Assembly: GCA_030734395.1 (NCBI GenBank)
Contig: JAUZTG010000044.1
Coordinates: forward strand, 1,364,001-1,428,000
Source of the DNA: Sarocladium kiliense
Lineage: Eukaryota > Ascomycota > Sordariomycetes > Hypocreales > Sarocladiaceae
Direction of reading: 5' to 3'
Length of the DNA: 64,000 nt
Shown: positions 24,689 through 36,180 of the stretch, in pieces
Numbering within the stretch: position 1 is the first letter of the stretch
Layout: each line of letters starts with the position of its first letter
Notes under the pieces: model-generated
What the model was told of the DNA's origin: nothing
The model's database searches: none
The model's input: the letters and a program-made list of their open reading frames with translations, nothing else
Position numbers and translations under genes: made by a program

Positions 24689-26237
24689 ATGGCTCAAGAT
24701 ACTATCCGAAGCTGGCTATCATTCCTGCTCCAACCACTACTCGGCAATCACCTGCCCATTCAACACATCTTGAAGCCCATTGCGACATTCGGACACAAAG
24801 ATGCAAATCAAGTATATCAGACCGCTTTACCGGCAGCGTGGTGCGCTGTCGACCAGAGGGACGAGATCGCCTCGGATTTGGACGCACAACACTGGTGGAA
24901 CTCATCTGGATATGCACTCTCCATTCTCTTCGACAAGGCGGGCTATTCTTCTTCATCGCAATACGATCTTCTGTGTTTCTTCCAATCTCTCACTCGGTTT
25001 CTTGGACCAGCCCGAGTCGACGGCAAGAACACGTGGAACAGCTTCATGACCGATGACCACAACCCAATCGAGCTGAGCTGGGACTGGCGCACAGGTGGCA
25101 AGCCTCCCAAGATTCGTCTCTCCATTGAGCCGGTTGGACGCTATGCAGGTACCGAGAGAGATCCAAACAATAGCAAGGCTGCCAAAGACTTCCGGAGGAG
25201 GTTGCCAGAGCTGGTTCCCAGCACTAATATGGCGTGGCTCGCGCACTTCCAGAGACAGCTGTCGGTTGGTGAGGAGACTGTCGACGCAGCAACTGGCCAT
25301 TCATCAAAAGAATTTTACGCCTTCGACCTGGATGAGAATGGCTCAATCATCAGCAAGGCGTACTTATTCCCAGCCTACAAAGCTGGAGTCACCGGGTTGA
25401 GCAGTCTGGACATTGTCTCAGAAGCCATCAAGTCAGCTCCCGAGTCCACACTGGACAAGATCCAGGCGCTTGCTATCTTTCGCGATTTCGCAAGTGACCC
25501 GCAGCTCTCATCTTTGGAGATCGAGCTGCTGGCCATTGATCTTGTGCAACCTGCAGAGTCTCGATTCAAGATCTACTTTCGCATCCGCGACACAAGCTTC
25601 GCCTCATTCCGACACGTCATGACTCTAGGGAACAGGATCGTCGACAGCCCAGAGCAAGGTCGAGGTCTTGCAGACATGGAACAACTGTACAAGACTCTCT
25701 TCATTCCTTCCGAGTTCGAGAGCCAGTGGGATGAGCACATGCAGCTTCCGGCAACCAACCACCGGACTGGAGGATTCTTGTACTTTGCCGAGTTCAAGTA
25801 TGGAAGCAAGTGGCCGAAAGTCAAGGCTTACCTGCCTGTACGACATTACTCATCGAGCGAAGAAGCGACATTCTCTGCATTGGGGCATTATCTGCGAGGG
25901 AACATGTTCCTGAAAGACTACATTGCTGCAATGAGGACAGTCTTGTAAGTCAATCCTCCCCGCCCCCCCCCCCTCCACCATGTATCGTGTACCGTCCCAC
26001 CTCCCCAATCGGGGAAATCGCACACACTGCAGGGACCTCAGTCATCAAACACCATGGCGCAGCGGAGAAGAAGCTAATAATGCCGTGATCACTAGCTCTG
26101 AAGATGCGTTGAAGACACGTAGTGGACTGCAGACGTATCTGGGATGCTCAATCGAGGAGGGCGGGGAGTTGCGGCTGGTATCTTACCTCAATCCGCGCGA
26201 AACGAAGTTTGCTGACAAGGTACTGAGCAAGAACTAG
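24689..26237 (+). CDS. DMATS-type aromatic prenyltransferase
   Basis: Two exons (24689-25944, 26096-26237) encode 465 aa, close to the usual 420-470 aa. Enzymes of this ABBA-fold family transfer a dimethylallyl (or longer) group to an aromatic substrate, typically tryptophan, tyrosine or a cyclic dipeptide, without needing an Asp-rich metal motif. Family landmarks are the substrate-binding Glu128 in IELSW, Arg143 in the RLSIEP strand, and the alternating Lys/Tyr strands that hold the diphosphate: SKAYLFP (222), FKIYFR (293), KVKAYLP (377). The final exon strand LRLVSYLNP closes the barrel. The 151-nt intron is long for this window and contains a poly-C tract. Neighbouring oxidoreductases suggest a biosynthetic pathway. 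The acceptor substrate and regiospecificity cannot be predicted. Confidence 0.92.
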
Positions 26238-26969
26238 GGAAGTGCAATCAACTTGGCCCAGTCATAGGACAGCCAAAGCATGGTACTGGAGTTGTAGCCG
26301 AATATAGAACCTGAACATGTCCCTTTCTTGTCGACCTCCGCCTTGAGAGGGCGGTGAAGTTGAACTATGCTCGAATTGAGCCGCCTTCGTGTGATCTTGA
26401 TAGTCAATTTAGTGGGCTGTGGCAACGCAGATAATGACCGGTCTTGGAAAAGTTGGTGCAGATCATCCAGACGTAAGCATCGATACTTGGCAAGTATGAG
26501 GACGTGCATAGATCTATCGCACTAGTTGCTTAGACTAAGGTGGTATTCATGTCAGCGAGATAGATCTAATACCTGATCCGGTATTTTTTGGACATTCTCA
26601 GGCATGAGATCTGCCCTTTTTTGGACTCTCCTCCTGCACATCGTCCTTTGGCGTCGGCGCCACCCTGGGCACTTATGCACTAGTTGGCCAACTCTAAGTT
26701 CAATGCCTTCTACCTTTTCCATCGCATCTCAGATTGGGGGATTCTGTCCGAAGTGAGCAGCTCGCTGGGCCGATGTCGGCTCGCCTCGCTCTTTGCGTGG
26801 TCACGAGATTGTTTACTGAGTGTTTCTGCATGAGAGACTGTGGCTACCCAGTCGTTGCCTACGGTCTCCTCGAGTGTTCTTTTTTTTTTTTTTCCATGAG
26901 TCCTGTCCTTCCAAAGACTTCAAGATCCATCAAATGAATTGATCCTGAAGATTCAGTTCTTTCAACAAA
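26238..26969. other. Intergenic region upstream of the flavin monooxygenase
   Basis: No coding signal. A run of 14 T residues at 26880-26893 lies about 75 bp before the start codon and may be part of the promoter or leader. Confidence 0.5.
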
Positions 26970-28994
26970 ATGGATCCGCTCCGGGAGGATGCCATCCACA
27001 ACGAGCGCCATGTCAAGATCATCTGTGTCGGCGCCGGAGCCTCTGGTCTATGCCTGGCATACAAGCTCCAACGCTCGTTTCGATCATTTTCTCTCACGGT
27101 TCGTGCAACAGTGCCTCAACATCAGCTATGTAGAAAGACTGAACAAAGCAGATCTACGATAAGAACCCTGGGGTAGGCGGTACTTGGTACGAGAACAAGT
27201 ACCCAGGGTGTGCGTGCGATGTGCCGTCACATAACTACGTCTACTCCTTCGAACCAAAGGCAGACTTCTCGTCTGTATATGCCAGCTCTACTGAGATTCG
27301 GGGGTATTTCGCCGAGTTTGTGAGGAAGTATGCTCTCGGGAAATATCTCAGACTGGGCCATCTGATACAGAAGGCCACCTGGGGCGAGAAAGAAGGACGC
27401 TGGATGATTGAGGTTCAGGATATTGCTACTGGAGAAGTGAAGCAAGATTGGTGTCATATCATGGTCCAAGCGACAGGCTATCTCAATGTGCCCTCTTGGC
27501 CGGCACTCCCCGGACTCGAAGATTACGAGGGCATCAAGTTACACAGCGCCAGATACGACACCAGCGTATCGCTCAAGGACAAGAACGTACTTCTTATAGG
27601 CGCTGGCTCCTCTGCGGTACAAATACTTCCCGCCATTCAACCGATCGTGAAGAGTCTCAAGATCTTCATCAGGTCGCCTACCTGGGTGCTTCCAGACATC
27701 TCTAAGGAGGCCAGTGCATATACAAGCGAGGAGATCGCAAGATTCGTTAAAGACCCTAAGGCTGTTTTCGAGTTGAGGAAGAAGAACGAACAGACTATGA
27801 ACAGCATTTTTAGTAAGTTGAAGCGAAGTTCGCTAGTGCTGAGACTCCGACTAATCTTGCCATAGCGATGTACATGAAGGACACGATACTACAGGAGCAG
27901 TGCAGAACACTCCTTGAGGGGGAAATGAAGAAAATACTGAACGACGATGTTTTGGAAGCAAATCTCATTCCAAAATTCTCTGTTGGCTGCAAGAGAGTGA
28001 TCCCCGGTGGCTTTCGGTATCTCAAGGTTAGTTAATCTTCGCATCGCCTTCAACGGAACGCATTGCCCGCCTTCTGATCCCTATACTTGATAAGTTTGTG
28101 CCTCTCTTGATAACACAAATATCTACGCAGATGCTGAAAGACGATAAAGTCACGCCGATATTTGGTGGGGTCAAGGAGTTCACCCGCTCGGGTGTGATCT
28201 GCGACGATGAATCAAGCCATTCGGGCGACGTGATCATCTGCGCCACTGGCTTCGACACCTCCTACATCTCAAGGTTCCCCATCTACGGCCCCGATGGCCG
28301 CAACCTGCAGACAGAATGGGCCGATTCCATCATGGGCTATATGGGCGTGGGAGTCTCCGAGTGGCCAAATACCTTCTCCATGCTCGGCCCATATACACCC
28401 GTTTCAAATGGAGCAACAATGAGCGCCCTTGAGGCACAGGCCGACTACATCTGTGCTTGTATCGACCGCTTCCAAACCGAGCCGATTCACAGTCTGGCTC
28501 CGAAACGAGAAGTGTGCGCCGAGTTCAAAGCACATGTCGCCAGTGCCATGACAAAGCTGGTCTGGACGGATACTTGTCGCAACTCGCACAATAACCACAA
28601 GGTCGGGGGCCGTGTGCCGACAACTTGGCCTGGAAGTACCTTGCACTACCTAGAGGCTGTGAGAGAGCCTCGCTGGGATGACTGGGAGATTAAGTACACG
28701 GGAAACAGGTTCAGCTGGTTGGGCACTGGTATCTCGCAGACGGAGTGGGATCCTACTGCTGATCTGGGCTATTATATCAAGCATGATGATGCGAATGATG
28801 TATGGCTGAGTCGTTGGAGAAAGATTGCAGCCCTGAATGGGAGCGGAACAATGCCTTCAAGAGCATTACATCGCCAGGAGAAGCTTGCGGTTAAGGTAGC
28901 GGAATCAAAGGATGGGGAAAAGGAGACACTGGCCGAGGTCTCAGTGATGAAAGTAGTTCAAGGAGATAAAAAGATTGTAGTCAGCTCAATCTAA
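26970..28994 (+). CDS. Baeyer-Villiger-type FAD/NADPH monooxygenase
   Basis: Four exons (26970-27098, 27152-27812, 27866-28026, 28131-28994) encode 604 aa. The protein has the FAD dinucleotide fold GAGASG (21-26), the GTWYENKYPGCACDVPSHNY segment conserved in class B flavoprotein monooxygenases, and a second NADPH-binding Rossmann motif GAGSSA. The later ATGFD motif is also present. The Baeyer-Villiger fingerprint (F-x-G-x3-H-x3-W-[PD]) appears as YEGIKLHSARYD: His and Asp are kept, but the first Phe and the Trp are both Tyr. Reaction would be O2- and NADPH-dependent insertion of oxygen next to a carbonyl, or a related oxygenation. It follows the prenyltransferase on the same strand and ends 222 bp from the convergent copper ATPase. 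A tailoring role in the putative cluster is inference. Confidence 0.92.
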
Positions 28995-29216
28995 GATGAG
29001 AAACGGACGGGTTGGTCTATCGCACTGAGCTGGGCGTTGCAGCATGTGCCTCAAAGGGCCTTCGATGACAAGCGCAGTTCTAGAGGAGTGATTATACTAG
29101 ATAGAATTGTCATTGAATACGTATAAATCATGAGAGAACGATCTCATCATACATCACACTAAAAGCAACTAATTCATTCCCAAACTCCATATCTTAACCC
29201 TGGAGACGTACATCAT

Positions 29217-32200
29217 TCAAGGCCGGAACCCAACCATGGGCAACTTCGTCCTCAAGAACAGACTGCTCACCACTACACTGATGCTCGACAAAGCCATTGC
29301 CAGGGCTGCCCAGACCGGATCAAGCATGAAATGGCCTCCGTCCCCGGCGTTTACTGCATACAACGCTCCAGCAGCCACCGGCACCGCAATCATGTTGTAC
29401 ACAACCGCCCATCCGAAGTTGAACTTGACTCGTCGAAGAACCGCTCTGCTCAGCGACAGCAACGTCGGCACTGAACTCAAATTCGATGTCGCAAGGACGA
29501 AGTCTGCGCTAGAGATGGCAACATCGCTGCCTGAGCCAATTGCGATGCCGACGTCGGCAGTGGTGAGGGCAGGAGAGTCGTTGATGCCATCACCTACCAT
29601 GGCGACGATCGCTCGGGGTCGTTTGGCATTGGAAGAGGATAAGGTGCGCTGAAGGTAGCCAATCTTGTCGGCCTTCTCAGACGGAAGGACTTCGGCAAGG
29701 ACGTTGTCGAAAGGAATGCCTACGCGGGAGGCGACGGCGCGGGCGGTGGTAAGGTTGTCACCGGAGAGCATCCAGACCTGGATACCTGCTGATTGGAGGG
29801 TCTTGATGACGGTCGACGCTTCGTCACGAATCGGATCCGAGATAGAGAGAGCAGCGGCAAGAGACCACGCATCTTGACCTTCGGGCTTGATAGCAACAAG
29901 TGCGACTGACTTGGCTGCCTCCTTCCACTCTTGAAGTGCTGAAGAGATGCCCTCCGAGGATTCGATTGCAAGATCATGCATCAGAGCCTCGTTGCCGACA
30001 GCAAGTTCGAAGGCACTCGAGCCGTCAACCTTGCAGTTCGCACGAAGACCTTTGCCTGCCATCTCCTTGACGGAGGTGAGCTCACAAGCCTTGCTTGTCG
30101 AACCGCAATACGCGACGATGGCTCTTGCGATAGGATGCGTGCTGCTCTGTTCAACAGCCTTCAAAGAGGAGAGCACAGCATCATCACTGACACCCTCGAC
30201 AGTGCCAGCAGGCCACATGGTAGAGTCAGTGACCTTTGGCTCACCACCCTCAGTCAATGTGCCTGTCTTGTCGAACACCACGCAATCAACCTTGCTACCC
30301 TTCTCGAAAGCTTCACCCCCGCCTTTGGCAAGAATGCCGTACTTGGCTGCCAATCCGCCTCCGACGAAAATGGCCGTCGGCGCTGCGAGCGCCAGTCCAC
30401 AAGGGCAGGCAATGACAAACACGGCAATTGCGAAACGGAAAGCGAACGCTACAGCTCCGGCAGTGGTGTGCGTAGAGTGATTACCTACGGCACCAGACAG
30501 TGCGAGTCCCATCCAGATGGCCCAGGTACAGAGCGCAATGAGTGTAATTACTGGCACGAAGTAGGTGGTCATCGTGTCTGCAACTTGCTCAATAGGGGCG
30601 CGCTTTGTCTGCCCTTCACGCACAATCTCGACAATTTGGTCAAGCATAGACTTGCCAGAAGTACCAGTGACGCGGATCGTGACAGCTGAACCCTTGTTGA
30701 CTGTGCCCGCGAAGACATCGTCACCTTCCCCCTTCTTGACAGGACGAGACTCGCCAGTCAGGCTTGACTCATCGAAGGTTGACTCTCCCTTGAGGATTTC
30801 GCCGTCTGCTGGTGGAGATGCACCGCTAGGAACCATAATGATGTCTCCAAATTCGAGGTGGTCAAGGGGCACTTGTTTTGTGGTTTGATTGGACTTCCGA
30901 TAGTTCTCAACCAGGTTTGCAGTGTCTGGCCGGAGTTGCCCTAGCTTCTCAACGGCATCACCAGTCTTGGACTTGCTGTAGGCTTCGATAAGTCTACCAG
31001 CGAGCAGGAACATTGTCAAGAATACAACCGAGTCGAAGTAGAAGTGGTCGCCCTCTGGCTTGGTCCCATCGGCCGCAGCGACAATCATCTGGATGACGGA
31101 GGAGAGGTAGGCGATGCTCGTTCCAAGCGAGATGAGCATGTTCATGCTCCCAAACTTGTAGAACCGCTGCAGTATAGGTGTTCGGCTGCTGCGCTTCCAC
31201 ATTGTTTGGATTTCTTTGACTGCGCGAACATGGAAGATGTCAGCAGCGAAAAAATACACAGGCGTAGCCAGCACACAAAGTGCAACATCCATGCGGCTCA
31301 GCCCTGAAGTCCATGGTTTCTCGAGGTAATGCTTCGTAGGATTTGACATGGGAAGAATGCTCATGTAGACGATGCCGATGACGAAGGTGGGAATGGCGAT
31401 GATGACTGAAAGGATCAGTCGCCACAAGAGTGCCCTTTGATGCTTCGCTCTGATGGCGCGTGATCGGTCCTCCAACGTTGGGGGATGATGTACAGAAGCG
31501 TGCAACGCCGGATCTGTCTCCTCGATAGTCCGCAGAATTTGTCTGATCGTGAATTTAGGAACCACAGGTCTATAGCGAATGCGGAGGATTGGCTGCGCGA
31601 TACTTGGGCTTTGAAGTATGCCTATTTGCCCCATCGGCAGGTCTTCGAGAGCCTGGTTGATGCGCTCTGGGCACCTGGGGCAAAACATGCCCTGGACCTT
31701 GATTTCGACTTCCTTTTCATCGCTTTCAGTGCCGGTTGTCTTGGCAGACAGGTTTGAGACTTTGTCGAGGACGGCGTCGTAACCCAGATCCTCAATAGCT
31801 TCTAAAATGTCGTCGACGCGGTCTCCATCCGTAAAATCAACAGTGGCACTGTTTCCGACGAGGTTGACAACGACTTGTGTGATCCACGGTCGCTTCTGCA
31901 GCCCTGAGGCGATGGTGTTCGTGCACACAGCGCAAGTCATGCCTCCGACGGAGATCGTTGCCTGCCATTTGCCAACGCGAAATTCGTCTTCACTTACAAC
32001 GACGCGGTCCAGATGAGTCTCCGGCAACTTCTTGCTGGGTTCTGGTGTTGCCTTCTCCTCGATACCATCGCTGACTGTCGACGCAGTTGAGTGCCTTTGA
32101 AGCTTTCCGGCTGCCTGACAAGATTCGCAGTTGTCGAAATGAGCCTGTTGTAGATTGTTGGACGCCGTGCTGCCGTTGGACCACGGCCATAGTCTGAACC

Positions 32201-32558
32201 ACGGCCGTGAACTTGAAGCCGGTTGCTGCCCAGCTGTGAAGCTACTCTCTCCGGCCTCGAGTTGCGAAGCTCCATCCCAGCGACTACCATGTAGTGATGC
32301 CGAGCGCGACGTTGTGTTGGCACCACAGATCTCGAAGCCGACATCCTCGAGTGCTTTGCCCATAGCGTTGAATAGGTCATCGCCTTCTGTATCTATGTGC
32401 TCGACAGTGACCACGCATGTCACCAAGTTCGGCGAAACCCATGAGATTTTGTCCGCAAAGGTCTCGGGTAGTAGGGCGCGGATCAATGCGACACATGATG
32501 GGCAGTGTAGATTGCCCAGCAGGTATGACGAGGTCGCATATTGCGGGGAGGGCGACAT
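29217..32558 (-). CDS. Copper-transporting P1B-type ATPase
   Basis: Intronless, 1113 aa from the first ATG (32558). Three N-terminal heavy-metal-associated domains carry C-x2-C pairs: LHCPSC (Cys 19/22), GMTCAVC (209/212) and GMFCPRC (293/296). An extra CESC (144/147) lies between the first and second. The core has the membrane metal-site motif CPC (IACPCGLALA), TGES in the actuator, DKTGTLTEGG with the phosphorylated Asp, a THP version of the HP motif, and GDGINDSPAL. This set defines Cu(I)-exporting ATPases, which load Golgi cuproenzymes or expel copper. It could equally be the housekeeping Ccc2-like pump or a second copper-resistance pump. It lies inside the metabolite-type gene group, convergent with the monooxygenase. 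Long antisense frames overlap it but are shadows. Confidence 0.95.
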   Translation of the reverse strand: MSPSPQYATSSYLLGNLHCPSCVALIRALLPETFADKISWVSPNLVTCVVTVEHIDTEGDDLFNAMGKALEDVGFEICGANTTSRSASLHGSRWDGASQLEAGESSFTAGQQPASSSRPWFRLWPWSNGSTASNNLQQAHFDNCESCQAAGKLQRHSTASTVSDGIEEKATPEPSKKLPETHLDRVVVSEDEFRVGKWQATISVGGMTCAVCTNTIASGLQKRPWITQVVVNLVGNSATVDFTDGDRVDDILEAIEDLGYDAVLDKVSNLSAKTTGTESDEKEVEIKVQGMFCPRCPERINQALEDLPMGQIGILQSPSIAQPILRIRYRPVVPKFTIRQILRTIEETDPALHASVHHPPTLEDRSRAIRAKHQRALLWRLILSVIIAIPTFVIGIVYMSILPMSNPTKHYLEKPWTSGLSRMDVALCVLATPVYFFAADIFHVRAVKEIQTMWKRSSRTPILQRFYKFGSMNMLISLGTSIAYLSSVIQMIVAAADGTKPEGDHFYFDSVVFLTMFLLAGRLIEAYSKSKTGDAVEKLGQLRPDTANLVENYRKSNQTTKQVPLDHLEFGDIIMVPSGASPPADGEILKGESTFDESSLTGESRPVKKGEGDDVFAGTVNKGSAVTIRVTGTSGKSMLDQIVEIVREGQTKRAPIEQVADTMTTYFVPVITLIALCTWAIWMGLALSGAVGNHSTHTTAGAVAFAFRFAIAVFVIACPCGLALAAPTAIFVGGGLAAKYGILAKGGGEAFEKGSKVDCVVFDKTGTLTEGGEPKVTDSTMWPAGTVEGVSDDAVLSSLKAVEQSSTHPIARAIVAYCGSTSKACELTSVKEMAGKGLRANCKVDGSSAFELAVGNEALMHDLAIESSEGISSALQEWKEAAKSVALVAIKPEGQDAWSLAAALSISDPIRDEASTVIKTLQSAGIQVWMLSGDNLTTARAVASRVGIPFDNVLAEVLPSEKADKIGYLQRTLSSSNAKRPRAIVAMVGDGINDSPALTTADVGIAIGSGSDVAISSADFVLATSNLSSVPTLLSLSRAVLRRVKFNFGWAVVYNMIAVPVAAGALYAVNAGDGGHFMLDPVWAALAMALSSISVVVSSLFLRTKLPMVGFRP

Positions 32559-34043
32559 GATGTCTCTAATCTGGTGCCGCAAAGGCTAAGGACTTCTGTG
32601 AAAGACTGCGGCTTCTGTTATGTCTCAGTGCATAGATTGATGGCACGGACAGTAGTCTTCCGATATGTGATCAACAGCCCGTTGGATTGAGCGTGCGTCA
32701 GACTGATATTAAAGACGGGAATAATTCATCCAGAAGCAGCAAGAGAACTTTGTGAGCGATTCAAGTCGGAAGATGCAGATGCCGTGTGGAGGAGATACAT
32801 GGTGCTGGGTGTTGTCTTTATATGTGAGATTCTGATAATTAGTGAGGGGGCAAAATCCGCACAAACCACGCATCGTGGTCGCGTAGTGGTGGATGACGCT
32901 CTAGCCAACGAGGAACTGTACCATCCGGCACTTTCGAGCGAATTCCCCTCAAATGCTATCAACAACGGCCCGTTGCCGCAATATCCGCTCACTAAGCGAA
33001 GAGAGAAGATGACACCTGTTGACGCTGGTGACTCAACCAGGAAGCATTCTATGACGAAGGACCTGCCTGCCTACCAGGTACGCACCTCCATAGACACGCC
33101 CGTCCTCACAACGCCGGCCTTGACAACTGCCAATCAGGAGATCGCGGGCCGTTTTTGGCTTGCGGCGTGACCGTTTCAGCGCTTTGGGATTCTCTGGCAA
33201 CGAACCAGTGTCGATGACTAAGTCAAACGCAGGTTCAACGCTGCTGGCGCAAACTCTGTCTCCCACCAAACGTATTGAGTTTGAGTAATGCATGAGACTC
33301 TGGCCACGCCTACGTACGTGAAGATGATTATTCAGCTCGCGGTCTGACGACGCACAATGCTTCACGACGGAGTCTCGAATGGCCCTCAAGCAGTCGCAGC
33401 GCCATGTGATACATGTTCGGCCATGGGCTATTCTTTTCTATCGCCCTGACTTTTCGTCTCAGACAATCTTCTGAACTTTCGAGAGAAGATTAGTGCTCGT
33501 AACGTAATGGCTTGAACTGGCGACTTCGTCAGTCCCTTGAGCGCCGACAAGTCCCACTACGGACATTGTAAAAATAGCGTTGACGAGTCGGGATATCATT
33601 GTGTCAAGGCAGCAGTTGACTTGAAAAGGCGAGATGGTCATCATAGTATTCGGTACGACTAGAGCTTACCTTTGACAATTCGGAGTTCCTTGCAACTTAT
33701 CCAGGCTGTACTGGTCTGGGCATCCAACTGGGAACTAGGATCCGCTAGTAGATAACCGAAGGTATCTGGCGGTGAGACCTGCGACGACAGGACAAAGAGC
33801 AGTTTATGAAGGCGTTCTCGGAAGTAGTCCAAGGCGGCATGGTGCAGTGAATGGGACCATTATATTCCAGATATTTGAGGCATTTCTGTTTTTAACTCGA
33901 CCATCATTTCCTTCAAGTGAAGCCGTCATAAATAACAGACTCTCGAAGGAGGTATACGACGGTGTCCACATCCGTACATCTGCACCCTTTGCTAGCTTCC
34001 CTTATACACAAGGTATACATTAACCCTGGATCTAACCAGCATC
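32559..34043. other. Intergenic region, copper ATPase start to P450 stop
   Basis: About 1.5 kb. It holds one weak plus-strand open frame at 32799-33170 (listed separately) and a 46-codon minus-strand frame at 33459-33599. The latter begins like a signal peptide but is too short to call. Confidence 0.45.
32799..33170 (+). CDS. Doubtful small secreted protein
   Basis: Uninterrupted frame of 123 codons whose first ~18 residues are hydrophobic (MVLGVVFICEILIISEGA) and could be a signal sequence. The rest is polar, without cysteines in the mature part and without recognisable motif. A possible splice donor (CAGGTACGC) sits near the end, so the 3' part may differ. Long frames occur by chance at this base composition; this is listed only as a candidate. 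Confidence 0.2.
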   Translation: MVLGVVFICEILIISEGAKSAQTTHRGRVVVDDALANEELYHPALSSEFPSNAINNGPLPQYPLTKRREKMTPVDAGDSTRKHSMTKDLPAYQVRTSIDTPVLTTPALTTANQEIAGRFWLAA

Positions 34044-35739
34044 TTAGAGCCTAGTTTTCCTGGACGCCACCTTGATCTTGAAATTCACTGGCTTAAAGAA
34101 CCAGTACGCCTGAGTGCGCCATTCGTTCGAGATCAGGGACTCATCCAGCGAGAAAGTGAAGTCCCGGATTATCATAGGAATTAGCTTGCACATCTCAAGC
34201 ATGGAAACATGCCGACCAATGCAGGTACGTGAACCGAGGCCGAACTTTGGGATAAGATGAGATTAGCTTCTTCTATGACGGGTTGAACACGTTAAAGACG
34301 TACCGGCATCCAATATCGATTCATAGCAGCGATCTTATGGGCATCTCCTTGAATCCATCTCTCGGGGGAGAAAGCCTCAGCATTGCCACCAAAGACAGAC
34401 TTGTCACGGTGCGCAACCCATATGTGAGTACCGACTATGGTCTGTTGCGCTTGTCAGTTACATTCACCCCATACAGCATGCAGCAATGAACAGGCTTGCC
34501 CACCCCTTCCGGAAAATACTGGCCGCTGATGGTGGCTCCTCCCTCAGGAACCACTCTCTCCAAAGGCAAGCCTCCGATCGGGTGAAGCCTCAAAGCCTCT
34601 TTGATGACAGCCTGTAGATATGGCATTTCTTGACTCTCCTTGAAAGTGGGCAGCTCGGACAGACGGCCGCTCGCAGAGTATTCGTCGATCTCTTCCTGAA
34701 GTATCTTCAATGTGTGAGGATTCTTTAGCAGGTAGTAGAGAATTGCTGATAGGCTGATGGCAGTTGTGTCTGATCCAGCGACCATGTTCGACACACAACC
34801 GCCGAGTACATGACCGTAGGTGAAGTTATCAGGATCATTTGCATGCTTGGCCAAGAATTTCGACAGGAAGTCTTCGGGCGCCGACTCATCCTTGGATTCA
34901 GATACAGCTTTTGGCTTGGATTGTGCGTCCCGTATCCTTTGACTCGTGAACTTTATAACGTAGGCTCTGCCTGCGCCGCTCGAGCCAGCTAGCCAATTCC
35001 TGAAGTGGAAGAGCCATCGATGGAGGTAAGGGTAAATGCCGACGAGCGTAGCATACGCAACATGGTCGTCCAATGCGCTGATGACGCCCATAATGTCATC
35101 CCCTTGGTCCAGAAAGCCAATTCGTACCCCATAGGTAATTTTGCCGATGACATCGAAAGCATAGCACTGGAACCAGTGCCTCATGTCGACTGCCATGTTT
35201 GTGGACGCAAGCTCGCTAAGCCTGGACCTGAAGAGAGCGGCGCACTCATCCACAAACGCCTCGTAATTCACAAGAACTGACATGGAGTAGGTGGCTTGAT
35301 AAAGCTTCCGCATCTGAGAGTGTCTTTGTATAGACTGGTCGCTGAAGAGGTTCCATTGGCCCGGGGAGGCCCATGTTGAGTACCACGAAGACTTTGGGAA
35401 TGAAGTTCCGAAGCCATACACCGTCTTGATGCTTTCAGGATCGTTGATACTATATCTGTTTGGGCCATAGCGGACAATCTTGCCTATACTTCGAGTGAGA
35501 AACGTTGGATCAAATTTGCCTTGTGCTTTTGCCGACTACATACCATGTTCCGCATGTAACTTGAGGTTCACGCCAGGGAACGATCCTCTCCAGACAGTCC
35601 AGGCATACCAGACTGAGCTATAGCGGGCCAAGAGGGGTCCCCCGACCCCGCGTAGAGGACAGCGGAGCTGTTTTACAAGAGACAAAAGTATTTGCAGGAT
35701 CGCGGCGCCAACCGCCGCGAGAATGATGGCGTTATGCAT
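34044..35739 (-). CDS. Cytochrome P450 monooxygenase
   Basis: Four exons on the minus strand (35739-35544, 35483-34504, 34441-34304, 34244-34044) encode 504 aa. An N-terminal membrane anchor (about residues 4-25) points to the ER. Conserved elements are the I-helix AGSDTTA oxygen-activation site, the K-helix ExxR in KEALRLHP, SPERW, and the heme loop FGLGSRTCIG with axial Cys446. Each intron joins these blocks in frame; for example intron 2 joins YFPEG to TIVGTHIWVAH, and intron 3 lies directly before the heme loop. The overall look is of the large fungal group of pisatin-demethylase/benzoate-hydroxylase-like P450s common in metabolite clusters. Substrate unknown. It is the right-hand oxidase of the DMATS group, upstream of the ATPase on the same strand. 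Confidence 0.93.
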
Positions 35740-36180
35740 CGGGCTGGTGAAAGTTGAGGGGAAAGGAAAAAGGAAAAGGGAGAGCAATGAAATTGGGTTT
35801 CAGGGTCAGAGAACGATAGAACAGGGTGAACTCGTCTTACGATGGCTTTGCTATGCATGCAGTTTAATACGTCACAACGCTGCTAACAAGCTTTAAAGCC
35901 GACCAGAGAAGCCGCGGACCGTATTGTATCCCCGAAGTGAGTTGTGGGGGTGGGGCTGGACCTGAACGGTAACTCCTGGCCGATTGGTAGTTGTATTCAC
36001 ATGTTTGGTACGGGTTGGCCTGCCTTCACCGTCAGAGGTAAGCAGTAAGGTCGGTAAGCTTATCTTACCCACGATACCCCCGCTGTGCCATTTCGATTGA
36101 AGGAGCTGGACGGCTTCTTTCCGCGCGGAATAATGGGAATGCTGGAGGTCCAACACAAACTGAGGTCCCCGGGCGGAACT
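35740..36180. other. P450 promoter region
   Basis: About 440 bp of ordinary composition between the P450 start and the AT-rich island. No gene seen. Confidence 0.45.

Noticed and set aside
29236..30888. Plus-strand open frames opposite the copper ATPase
   Set aside because: No motifs; the minus strand carries the full ATPase signature over the same bases.
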